A stretch of 11,176 bases of DNA from Silvimonas sp. JCM 19000 (GTDB lineage: Bacteria > Pseudomonadota > Gammaproteobacteria > Burkholderiales > Chitinibacteraceae), in assembly GCA_001313065.1 (NCBI GenBank), contig BBFD01000131.1, positions 1-11,176 of the forward strand. The letters run 5' to 3'. A program made the translations under genes and the position numbers. Under the pieces are notes generated by a model. That model worked only from the letters and a program-made list of their open reading frames with translations, ran no database searches and had not been told where the DNA came from. Below, piece by piece: positions 1-6,732 of the stretch (within the stretch, counting starts at the first letter, position 1; each line of letters starts with the position of its first letter).

Positions 1-208
1 CAGCTGCTTGGCCCAGCGCGCGCCCGGTAAATTCCGGCCTGCCCAAAGCCGCGATGGCTGCGTGCCAGCCAGCGCCCTTACAGCAAGTCAGCCTTATGCC
101 TGGTTTCCTGCCACGTCGCACGTGCTAACCTGCACCCAGCTAGCAAAGCGTCCCCGCAGTGCCTGCGCTGGGCGCGGCCTTGATCAAGCAACGTAAGTGA
201 CTGGATTC

Positions 209-959
209 ATGGCAAAAAACATTAAAAAATTGCGTCTTACAACATCCATAAAGGGATGAGTGCACTCAATCGGCGGCTGGTGGTTCACGACGTACGCAAA
301 GCCCTTGAAGCACTGGAACCCGACGTCGTCTTTCTGCAAGAGGTGCAGGGCTCGCATGAGCGCCGCGCCCAGCAATTCACCTATTGGCCGGAGTCGCCGC
401 AGCACGAGTTTCTGGAGCATGGCGAGCTCAAGTCAGTGTATGGACGCAATGCCGTGCATAAGCTCGGCCACCACGGCAATGCCTTGCTGAGCCGCTTTCC
501 GGTGGTGCGCTGGGGCAATCACGACATCACGCTCAACCGGTTTGAACATCGCGGGCTGCTGCATTGCGTGCTCGACGTGCCGGGCTGGGAACAGCCGCTG
601 CATGCCTTTTGCGTGCATCTGAATTTGCTGGGCCGGGATCGCGCAAGCAACTCAACAAGCTGGTTAGCCAGATCCATCATGAAGTGCCCGATGATGCGCC
701 GCTGGTTATCGCGGGCGATTTTAACGATTGGCGGCGCGAGGCCACGCATGTGTTGCAGCACGATGTGCATGTGGTGGAAGCGTTTGAGGCCTTGCACGGC
801 GCGCCAGCGCGTAGTTTTCCGGTAAAGATGCCCGTGTTGTCGCTCGATCGCATTTATGTGCGGGGTTTCAATATCGAAATGGCCAGTGTGCTGGGCGGCG
901 CGCCGTGGAACGCGTTATCGGACCACGCACCGCTGTATACGGTATTGCGGAAAACCTGA
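209..959 (+). CDS. ybhP: YbhP-like endonuclease/exonuclease/phosphatase family protein (two frameshifts)
   Basis: This encodes a metal-dependent phosphodiesterase/nuclease-fold protein whose substrate is unknown. The repaired protein is 250 residues, close to E. coli YbhP. Visible family motifs are IASYNIHKG (residues 8-16), LQEV with the metal-binding Glu45, CVHLNL (His137), GDFND (Asp171, Asn173), LDRIYV (Asp214) and SDHAPLY (Asp239, His240). Two single-base deletions break it: A6 at 224-229 should be A7, which joins the ATG at 209 to the IASYNIHKG frame, and one C is missing near 640-644, giving GRDRRKQL. With both restored the length is exactly divisible by three. No strong ribosome binding site precedes 209, so the start is less certain than the body. 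The stop is one base from the clsB ATG, which suggests translational coupling. In E. coli the homologue also sits directly upstream of clsB, pointing to a role linked to phospholipid metabolism, but that is inference. Confidence 0.88.
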
Positions 960-960
960 A

Positions 961-2127
961 ATGCCAGGCTATATGGCGGGCAATCACCTCACGCTGCTCA
1001 AGAACGGTGAGATGTATTTCCCGGCCTTGCTGCACGCCATAGCGCATGCCCGTCACGAAATTTTTTCTCGAAAGTTATCTGTTTGCCAGCGATGAAATCG
1101 GCTTGGCGGTGGTTACCGCACTGATGGCAGCGGCGCGGCGCGGGGTTGAAGTCAATCTGCTGCTGGATGGCTTTGGCGTGCGGCATTTTCCGGCGCAGTG
1201 GCAGCAGAATTTGCTGCATGCGGGTGTGCGCGTGCTGTTCTTCCGGCCTGAAGTCAAAGCGATTTCCTTCAATCGCCAGCGCTTGCGCCGCATGCATCGC
1301 AAGTTGGTGGTGGTCGATCATGAAGTGGCTTATACCGGCGGCATCAATATCGTGTCTGACTTTACCGGCCAGCCCGGCCCCGAGCCGCGTTATGACTATA
1401 TGGTGGCCGTGCGCGGCCCGTTGGTGGCCGAGATGCACGATGCGGCCGATCGCTTGTGGCGGCAGACCGCCTGGACGCAGCTGGAGCAGAACTGGGCCCG
1501 ACCCAGTCCGTGGCGCGGGCCGGTCGAAATGGCAGGTGGAGCCTCCGCGCGCTTTGAGATACGTGACAACTTCCGCCGCAGACATGACATCGAGCATGAA
1601 TATCTGAGCGCCATCGAAGCCGCCCAGGAAGAGATCATTATGCTTGCGCGTATTTCTTGCCGGGTTACCGCTTTCGCCACGCTTTGGTGGATGCGGCAAC
1701 GCGCGGCGTGCGTGTGGTGTTGCTGTTGCAGGGATTACGCGACCACGCCTTGTTGCAAACGGCCAGCCGTGGTTTTTATCGGCAGTTTCTGGCGGCGGGC
1801 ATGCAGATCCACGAATACAGCGCGGGCTTTATGCATGCCAAAGTCGCAATCATTGATGGGGTCTGGGCCACGGTGGGCTCGTCCAATATCGATCCGTTCA
1901 GCTTGCTGCTGGCGCGCGAAGGCAATGTGTTTGTGCACGACGCGGAATTTGCCAGCCAGCTGCGGCGTGACGTGCTCGACACCATCGAACAGGCCGCACG
2001 CCCACTCGATCCGCAAAAGTGGCTGGCTGCGCCGTGGTATCAGCGCGCCGTGCCATGGCTAAGCCACGGCGTGGTGCGCGTTTTGATGGCGATTTCGGGC
2101 TATGGCGAGAAGCACTATCTCAAATAG
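961..2127 (+). CDS. clsB: Cardiolipin synthase B, phospholipase D superfamily (two frameshifts)
   Basis: A phospholipase D-type enzyme predicted to make cardiolipin at the inner membrane by phosphatidyl transfer. Two HKD motifs are visible: HRKLVVVD (His112, Lys114, Asp119) followed by the GGINI strand, and HAKVAIID (near His293) followed by GSSNID. No N-terminal transmembrane helices are seen, which fits ClsB rather than ClsA. Two frameshifts occur: T6 at 1061-1066 should be T5 (restoring HEIFLESYLF), and one base is missing in the GC-rich stretch around 1646-1650 just before AYFLPGYRF. The exact residue there is uncertain. The repaired protein is 388 residues; E. coli ClsB is 413. The start at 961 follows the ybhP-like stop by one base, and Met5 (973) is a possible alternative. 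No ybhN-like third gene follows, unlike in E. coli. Confidence 0.9.
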
Positions 2128-2169
2128 CCGCGCAGTGCCCGAGCGACCCATGCACCAGGGCGGAAGGGC

Positions 2170-2271
2170 ATAGGGTGGTCAAGACCCACCAGACCAAGGC
2201 ATGCAGCAGAACACAGCCGCTTGCTGCGCACTTCTCCGCGACTTTGAGCTGTGGGTCTAGACCCACCCTAT
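2170..2271. repeat. Palindromic intergenic repeat element between convergent clsB and trmJ
   Basis: Two 21-base arms, 2170-2190 and 2251-2271, are near-perfect inverted copies: ATAGGGTGG-TCAAGACCCAC against the reverse complement ATAGGGTGGGTCTAGACCCAC, differing by one missing G and one substitution. The right arm contains the perfect palindrome TGGGTCTAGACCCA. A nested 6-bp inverted repeat, GCAGCA (2203-2208) and TGCTGC (2222-2227), lies inside, so the whole 102 bases can fold into one long hairpin. It resembles short dispersed palindromic (REP/MITE-like) intergenic elements with a GGGTGGGTC core, but copy number cannot be judged from one window. It lies between two convergent stop codons and could stop transcription from both sides, although it lacks a T-tract. 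Confidence 0.6.
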
Positions 2272-2282
2272 AAAGAATCGCT

Positions 2283-3078
2283 TCATTCCGCCTTGGGGCC
2301 GCGATATTCCTGCGAGGCGCGCAGCACTCCGCGCAGGATATCTACCTCGTCTTTCTCCAGCGTGGCGCGCTGGTACATGCGGCGCATGCGCGCCATTAGG
2401 CGCTTCGGCGCATGCGGCTTTAAAAAATCCGATATCTGTCAGCGTTTGCTCCAGATGCGTATAGAACAGCTCTAGCTGCTCATGCGTCGCAAGCTCGCGC
2501 TTTTCTTCGAGGTAGCTCACATCATCCAGTTGTGCCGCGCGGATCTCATAACACAGCACTTGCACAGCCTGCGACAGATTGAGGCTGGAGTAATCCGGAT
2601 TGGTCGGAATGGTCACCAGACGGTTGCAGGCGGCTACTTCCTGGATGGTCAGCCCACTCATTTCGGTGCCGAACACCAGGGCAATCTGCGCGCCTTGCTG
2701 CGCCTGGTGCAGCAGTTCCGGCACCAGTTGGCGTGGTGTCTGCAAGGGCAGCACCAGCTCGCGACGACGTGCCGTCATCGCCACCTGCAGCGTGGTGCCG
2801 AGCAGCGCTTCTTCCATGCTCGAAACCACGCGCGCATTAGCCAGTACGTCGTCGGCGCCGGCAGCCAGCGAAGTGGCAACCTCGGACGGAAATTCTTTTG
2901 GATTGATCAACACCAGGTGGCGCAAACCCATGATTTTTTTCATGGCTCTGGCGGTGGAGCCGATATTGCCCGGGTGCGAGGTGTGCGACAGCACCACCCG
3001 AAATACGTCGAGCGCAGCGTTGGCGGCGTGGCCAGCCTGCAGGGAAGGGTCGTGCGGAGAGTTTTGAGTCGTAGTCAT
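2283..3078 (-). CDS. trmJ: tRNA (cytidine/uridine-32) 2'-O-methyltransferase TrmJ (one frameshift)
   Basis: A SPOUT-class RNA methyltransferase that 2'-O-methylates nucleotide 32 of tRNA anticodon loops using S-adenosylmethionine. Diagnostic parts are the N-terminal SHTSHPGNIGSTARAM (residues 31-46), the trefoil-knot segment VFGTEMSGLT (135-144), the IPTNPDYSSLNLSQAVQVL strand-helix (157-175), and the C-terminal tail ending ILRGVLRASQEYRGPKAE. The tail is read only after a frameshift is corrected: the A6 run at 2422-2427 (T6 on the coding strand) should be five long, giving TDIGFLKP. The repaired length is 264 residues. Compared with E. coli TrmJ it has about 20 extra N-terminal residues. It also has MKKIMGL where RAMKTMGL is usual, one extra residue beside an A7 run. 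Met replaces the common Arg after GTE, a position that also varies in neisserial enzymes. Transcribed away from suhB. Confidence 0.9.
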
Positions 3079-3106
3079 GCAAAAAATGCCGAGAAATCAG
3101 TAGAAT
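3078..3106 (+). promoter_or_regulatory. Possible suhB promoter, TAGAAT -10
   Basis: TAGAAT at 3101-3106 is a good -10 hexamer (5 of 6 to TATAAT). It is followed by a GCGCGC discriminator, as seen in growth-rate-controlled promoters. The -35 position (TGCAAA, 3078-3083, 17-base spacer) is poor. Transcription would start near 3113, giving a leader of about 140 nt before suhB. The -35 region overlaps the trmJ start codon. Confidence 0.35.
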
Positions 3107-3126
3107 GCGCGCTATTCGTGTTTTTT

Positions 3127-3138
3127 CGTTCTTTAAGG
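3127..3138 (+). promoter_or_regulatory. boxA-like Nus-factor site in the suhB leader
   Basis: CGTTCTTTAAGG matches 9 of 12 bases of the rRNA antitermination boxA consensus CGCTCTTTAACA, and the TTCTTTAA core looks like betaproteobacterial rRNA leader boxA. In E. coli SuhB is a partner of the Nus complex and represses its own gene through a boxA in the suhB leader. The site lies about 14 nt downstream of the predicted transcription start. It also overlaps the 5' strand of the stem described at 3135-3235. Confidence 0.45.
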
Positions 3139-3235
3139 CTGACCGGGCAGGCGCACACGCCGCCGGGTTGGTGACAATCCGCATCGTATCGCAGCCCGAC
3201 CGCCAGGGTCGGGGCTCACCTTTGCCGTCAGCCTT
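3135..3235 (+). promoter_or_regulatory. Structured suhB 5' leader, possible three-way junction
   Basis: A perfect 9-bp inverted repeat, AAGGCTGAC (3135-3143) and GTCAGCCTT (3227-3235), encloses two further hairpins. The first is around 3143-3166, with CCGG and GGCG stems around a CACA loop. The second is CCCGACC (3195-3201) pairing with GGTCGGG (3207-3213) around GCCAG, extendable to 3193-3216 with one bulge. The outer 3' strand ends nine bases before the Shine-Dalgarno sequence at 3244. I do not recognise it as a known riboswitch class. The structure was found by eye and no folding energy was computed. Confidence 0.4.
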
Positions 3236-3243
3236 TTACAATC

Positions 3244-3248
3244 AGGGG
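3244..3248 (+). promoter_or_regulatory. Ribosome binding site of suhB
   Basis: AGGGG six bases before the ATG at 3255 fixes the suhB start. The first reading frame is soon broken by a frameshift, so this site is the main evidence that translation begins here rather than further downstream. Confidence 0.7.
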
Positions 3249-3254
3249 TAAGCC

Positions 3255-4039
3255 ATGCATCCGATGCTCAATACGGCCGTTCGTGCCGCTCGCCGCGCCG
3301 CTTCAGTCATTCAGCGCGCGTCCAATAATCTCGATCTGATCACGCCCGAAAAAAAAGGGCCACAACGACTTTGTGTCGGAAGTGGATCGTGCGGCAGAAC
3401 AAGCGATTATTGAAACCATCCTTGAGGCTTATCCCAAGCACGCGATTCTAGCAGAGGAATCGGGCCAGACCGGTGAGTCCGAATTTGAATGGATCATCGA
3501 TCCTCTGGATGGCACCACCAACTTCCTGCATGGTTTTCCGCAATACGCCGTTTCGATTGCGCTGGCACACAAAGGCGTTGTCACGCAGGCCGTGGTGTAT
3601 GACCCCAACCGCAACGACATGTTTACCGCCACCCGTGGCGTGGGCGCGTTCCGCAATGACCGCCGTATGCGCGTGTCGCGCACGCGGGAACTGTCGGATG
3701 CGCTGATCGGCACCGGCTTTCCGTACACCCAGTTCGGCAATCTGGAAACCTATATCAATATCTTCCGCGACATGACGCAAAAAAAGCCGCTGGCGTGCGT
3801 CGCCCGGGCGCGGCCGCGCTGGATCTGGCTTATGTGGCGGCTGGCCAGTTTGATGGTTTCTTTGAATTCGATCTGAAGACCGTCGATATCGCCGCCGGCT
3901 CGCTGCTGGTGCAAGAGGCCGGTGGCTGATTACCGATATGAAAGGCGAAGAAAACTTCCTGCAAAGTGGCGACGTGATCTGCGGTACGCCGCGCGTGTTT
4001 GGCCAGATGCTGCAAGTCATCCGCACGCATATGCGCTAA
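3255..4039 (+). CDS. suhB: Inositol-1-monophosphatase SuhB (three frameshifts)
   Basis: Cytoplasmic Mg2+-dependent inositol monophosphatase; in E. coli the same protein is also a Nus-complex factor for rRNA transcription. Motifs are [11 protein letters not shown] (residues 34-44), AEESG (66-70), the metal-binding [12 protein letters not shown] (79-90), and [16 protein letters not shown] near the C-terminal third. Three frameshifts need repair: A8 at 3349-3356 should be A7; A7 at 3779-3785 should be A5 or A8, giving TQKAAGVRR or [10 protein letters not shown]; and a C is missing at 3926, giving EAGGLITDM. The repaired length is 260 or 261 residues; E. coli SuhB is 267. One oddity is LKTVDIAAG where LKPWDIAAG is almost universal. 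The metal-ligand Asp is kept but the preceding Trp is Val. The gene is monocistronic, closed by the terminator at 4060-4103. Confidence 0.92.
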
Positions 4040-4059
4040 GCCGTCCGGCCCAACGCAGC

Positions 4060-4103
4060 AAAAAAAACCGCGCCCCGTTTTACCTACGGGAGCGCGGTTT
4101 TTT
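4060..4103. terminator. Bidirectional intrinsic terminator between suhB and the chemoreceptor gene
   Basis: The stem is CCGCG (4068-4072) with CGCGG (4093-4097), continued by CCCGT (4074-4078) with ACGGG (4086-4090) around a TTTACCT loop. It is flanked by A8 on the left (4060-4067) and T6 on the right (4098-4103). It therefore provides a U-tract in both directions, ending suhB on the plus strand and the convergent chemoreceptor gene on the minus strand. Confidence 0.88.
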
Positions 4104-4124
4104 ATGGGCGGCGCCGCAGGCAAC

Positions 4125-5681
4125 TCAGCGCTGCATCCGCGCAATGGTAAAGAACTGGCTGCTGCTCTGCATGCGATCGGCTTCCAGCTTTAATCGTGCA
4201 ATCTGCTCGGTGACATCACGCAAGGTCTGCGTCGCCGCATGCGCTTGCGACACCACACGCTGCAAACGGTCGGCCACATCTGCGCTGGACTGCGATTGGC
4301 GTTGCAGCGATTCGGTCATTTCCTTGACGCCTGCTTCGGTGGTGGCGGTCATACGCGCCATCTCGGAAATGGTTGTGCGGGCCTTGCCCGACTTTTCCAG
4401 ACCGGCCGCGACTTTTTTTTCCAGCGCCTGGCCGACGGCCTGATGCGTGCCTTGCATGCTTTCGGCGATGGTACTCATGGTTTCGCGTATCGAAATTGTG
4501 GCTTCGCTGGTTTTGTTGGCCAGTTTGCGTACTTCATCCGCCACCACAGCAAAACCACGGCCGTGTTCACCCGCGCGGGCGGCCTCGATAGCGGCGTTCA
4601 GCGCCAGCAAATTGGTCTGATCGGTGATGGCCTTGATCAGTCGACAATCGCCATCGCCTCGCCGGTGCGCAGATTCAAGGCTTCGATATTGCTGGACAGC
4701 CCCTGGATGGTGCCGCTGATGGCATCCAGATCGGCGTTGATGCCCAGGCTGGCCGCGTCGCCTTCGGCCGCCATGCGCACAGATTCGACGATAGCGGCGC
4801 TGGCGGCATTGGCCCCTTCGGTCACCTGGCTGATGCCGATGCTGATGTCTTGCAGCGCATCGGCCATCAGCCCGGTTTCGTTGACTTGCGATTCGATACC
4901 CGCTTGCAGGCTGGCGCTTTCGTGGCTGAGCGCACCGGCGACATCGGCCACGATGTTCGAGCTGGACTGCACCCCGTGCAAAGCCTCGGTCATGCGGCTT
5001 TGCATGGTTTGCGCCGCACGCAGCATCGGGCTCAGATCGAGCAGATCAGCCGGAAACTGCATGGTCAGATCGCCCTCGGCGGCGCGGGTGGCAAAGCGCC
5101 CCATAAAGCCGCTGGCGCGCAAGGCGCCTTCCATTTTGAAAGCCAACCAACCCAGCATGCCTGATTCAACCACCACATAGGCGGCGTGGATCAGCACCCG
5201 GCTAATCGAGGGACCTTCTTTAAACAGATAGCTTGCGCCCAGGTCCGCGGCAAAGTTCAGGCCCAGATGGTGGATGGCAATCAGGATTGCGGCAGCGGCA
5301 ATCGGCTTCCAGTCAAAATAAACCAGCAGCAAACCGAGCACGACAAATACGCCAAAGTGCGCTTCGATTGCGCCGCCCGAAGTCAGGATGGAACGATGGC
5401 TGGATCATCAAGGCACACGCTACGACCAGGCGCGTGGTTAATGCCCCGGCGTCACGCCAGACCAGCACGGCGGGCACGATCAAGGCGGGCAGACCGATCA
5501 ACCAGACTGGCAGCATATGCCCGGTAATAAATGACTCGACCACCGAAACCAGCCAGTACAAGGTGGTGATCGGCACAAACATGCGGTCGGCGGTTGCGCG
5601 CAGCATGGTGATCAGATCAGGGCCAGCCCTGGACAAAGTCAGGTCGCTGGTATTCAAGGAAATCGCGCTGGTCGTAGTCAT
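4125..5681 (-). CDS. Methyl-accepting chemotaxis protein with polytopic membrane sensor (two frameshifts)
   Basis: A chemoreceptor that would signal to CheW/CheA. The repaired protein is 518 residues. Residues 35-180 contain about five or six hydrophobic helices with almost no periplasmic domain, so sensing is probably within or near the membrane. Conserved-looking polar groups lie there: [14 protein letters not shown] (97-110) and [10 protein letters not shown] (134-143). A HAMP-like linker follows (about 188-240), then the coiled-coil signalling domain with the hairpin tip [20 protein letters not shown] (354-373). No C-terminal CheR-docking pentapeptide is seen. Frameshifts: one extra C at 5376-5378 (extra G on the coding strand), restoring [10 protein letters not shown], and one missing G near 4640, restoring AIVDLIKAIT. 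The start at 5681 overlaps a small upstream reading frame by four bases. It ends at the bidirectional terminator. Ligand unknown. Confidence 0.9.
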
Positions 5682-5803
5682 TTTTTTGTTCCGCAGAAGC
5701 CGCCAGGAAACATCGACGCCGCATCCAGCTTGATCAGCGTCACGCAGGAAATGCTTAGCCACAGGGCTAGCACTAACCATAGCAGCAGTTTTCGGGCTGT
5801 CAT
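5678..5803 (-). CDS. Possible small hydrophobic protein overlapping the chemoreceptor start
   Basis: A 41-codon frame, MTARKLLLWL then VLALWLSISCVTLIKLD and ending GGFCGTKK. It has a basic N-terminus and one hydrophobic segment of about 18 residues, so it could be a single-pass membrane peptide or an uncleaved signal anchor. Its TGA overlaps the chemoreceptor ATG as ATGA, the arrangement used for translational coupling. No clear ribosome binding site precedes the ATG at 5803 and I recognise no family. The frame runs through the homopolymer at 5681-5687, and this sequence has many homopolymer errors, so the real C-terminus or the overlap may differ. It might also be only an upstream leader frame. 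Confidence 0.35.
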   Translation of the reverse strand: MTARKLLLWLVLALWLSISCVTLIKLDAASMFPGGFCGTKK

Positions 5804-5873
5804 GAGCGGCTCGTCGGGGTATCGGGACAGGGTAGATGGCGGCCATTGTGGGCGGCGGGCAAGGCGCGGATAA

Positions 5874-5891
5874 GCCAGGACCGCTCCTGGC
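5874..5891. repeat. Small inverted repeat downstream of tetR
   Basis: GCCAGGA-CCGC-TCCTGGC is a perfect 7-bp inverted repeat with a 4-base loop, lying 45 bases beyond the tetR stop. It could be a weak terminator for the tetR transcript, but no T-tract follows on either strand, so the role is uncertain. Nothing else recognisable lies in 5804-5935. Confidence 0.3.
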
Positions 5892-5935
5892 ATGGCGCGC
5901 CCGCGCCGCGCACAAAACGGCGGCGGACAGATCGT

Positions 5936-6568
5936 TCAGGGCTGAACGGATTTGAGTGTGGCCAACTCGGTGATCGAGTCCATAAACGCCGCCAGCGCGG
6001 CCTCGGCGTGTTCGGCGCGCATTTCCAGCGGGCTGGACAACATAAACAATTTGACGCCTTCCATCAGGCTCATAAAGCCCATCGCCAGTACTTCCGGCGT
6101 GGTCGCGGGTTCCACGCCCAGACGCTTGTAGAAATAACGGATATAGCCCGCCACTTGTTGCGTCTTCTCGCCGATCAGCGCGGCAAATTTGTCACGAAAA
6201 TCGGCATCGCGCGCGGCCAGCATGCGCGCCTCGGTCCAGTTCATAAAACAGGCGGTATCGGCATACAGACTGACGTACAGCGCACGCATCCGCTGGCGTA
6301 CTTCTTCGATGGGCAGGGCGTCGTCCAGCACGGCATCAAACGCGGCCATCATCTCGTGGTGGTCACGCCGCAGCAGCTCAATAAACAGATCACCTTTGCC
6401 GCCAAAGTTGGAATACACCGCGCCGCGACTATAGCCAGCAGCTTCGGCGATATCTTCGACGCTGGTCGCGGCCAGGCCTTTCTGGGCGATGAGTGCCAGC
6501 GCGGCGTCGAGCAGGCGCTGGCGCGTCTGATCGCGGCTTTCTTCACGGGAGAGGCGTTTGCGGGTCAT
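5936..6568 (-). CDS. TetR/AcrR-family transcriptional regulator, likely repressor of the adjacent efflux operon
   Basis: A 210-residue TetR-type protein and the only long gene in the window with an unbroken frame. The N-terminal DNA-binding domain spans about residues 14-60: RQRLLDAALALIAQKGLAAT, then the helix-turn-helix SVEDIAEAAGYSRGAVYSNF, then GGKGDLFIELL, the standard TetR signature. The remaining helices form the ligand-binding and dimer domain and give no clue to the inducer. It is divergent from the RND efflux operon across 164 bases that contain a candidate operator (6611-6633), so local repression relieved by a pump substrate is the expected model, as for AcrR-type regulators. TAATAT lies on the minus strand about ten bases before the ATG and may be its -10, implying a very short leader. 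Confidence 0.93.
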   Translation of the reverse strand: MTRKRLSREESRDQTRQRLLDAALALIAQKGLAATSVEDIAEAAGYSRGAVYSNFGGKGDLFIELLRRDHHEMMAAFDAVLDDALPIEEVRQRMRALYVSLYADTACFMNWTEARMLAARDADFRDKFAALIGEKTQQVAGYIRYFYKRLGVEPATTPEVLAMGFMSLMEGVKLFMLSSPLEMRAEHAEAALAAFMDSITELATLKSVQP

Positions 6569-6610
6569 GGCGGCGATATTAGCACGGCCGATTGCGCAAA
6601 AGAACGTGGT

Positions 6611-6633
6611 TGTATTCAGATACAGGTGTGTAT
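6611..6633. promoter_or_regulatory. Candidate TetR operator: three alternating half-sites
   Basis: TGTAT (6611-6615), ATACA (6620-6624) and TGTAT (6629-6633) are spaced exactly nine bases apart, each pair separated by four bases. They form two overlapping palindromes, TGTAT-N4-ATACA and ATACA-N4-TGTAT, that share the middle half-site. Weak promoter hexamers for the efflux operon, TTGTAT at 6610 and TATTAG or TAGGAT at 6631-6639, overlap the array, so a bound repressor would block RNA polymerase. It is placed between the divergent tetR and efflux genes. Confidence 0.6.
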
Positions 6634-6660
6634 TAGGATGCGACGTCGAATCAAGAAAGA

Positions 6661-6687
6661 TCCGCGCGACCTGTCTGTCAGCGCGGA
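6661..6687 (+). promoter_or_regulatory. Hairpin in the leader of the efflux operon
   Basis: TCCGCGC (6661-6667) and GCGCGGA (6681-6687) form a perfect 7-bp stem with a 13-base loop, about 45 bases upstream of the GTG start. Three copies of GATCAG follow at 6698, 6703 and 6711. No T-tract follows, so it is not an obvious terminator. Its role is unknown. Confidence 0.35.
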
Positions 6688-6721
6688 CCCGATCCCCGAT
6701 CAGATCAGCCGATCAGCCATC

Positions 6722-6726
6722 AGGAG
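6722..6726 (+). promoter_or_regulatory. Ribosome binding site deciding the GTG start of the adaptor gene
   Basis: AGGAG, six bases before GTG at 6733. No in-frame ATG lies upstream of the lipoprotein signal, so this site decides the start. Confidence 0.7.
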
Positions 6727-6732
6727 CTCTCC

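Noticed and set aside
8..196. Open frame of about 60 codons at the window start
   Set aside because: No family resemblance, no ribosome binding site, composition like noncoding or antisense reading. Nothing supported is seen in 1-208; the minus strand stays open at the left edge without a clear start.
224..229. Programmed ribosomal frameshifting at A/T runs (also 1061, 2422, 3349, 8331, 9327)
   Set aside because: About 20 sites in seven unrelated genes, with shifts in both directions and many in C/G runs without slippery heptamers. Assembly error is far simpler.
998..1699. Long minus-strand open frame inside clsB
   Set aside because: It is antisense to the conserved HKD-containing gene and has no recognisable domains. 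Long antisense frames are common in GC-rich DNA.
2482..3174. Plus-strand open frame of 230 codons opposite trmJ
   Set aside because: Shadow of trmJ; His/Gln/Arg-rich without family features.
3135..3235. Known riboswitch (cobalamin, TPP, glycine, c-di-GMP) or SRP/6S RNA
   Set aside because: None of the conserved core sequences of these classes could be found in the leader.
209..4039. ybhP-like, clsB, trmJ and suhB as true pseudogenes
   Set aside because: All catalytic motifs and the full lengths survive once single-base shifts are undone, and no large deletions are seen.
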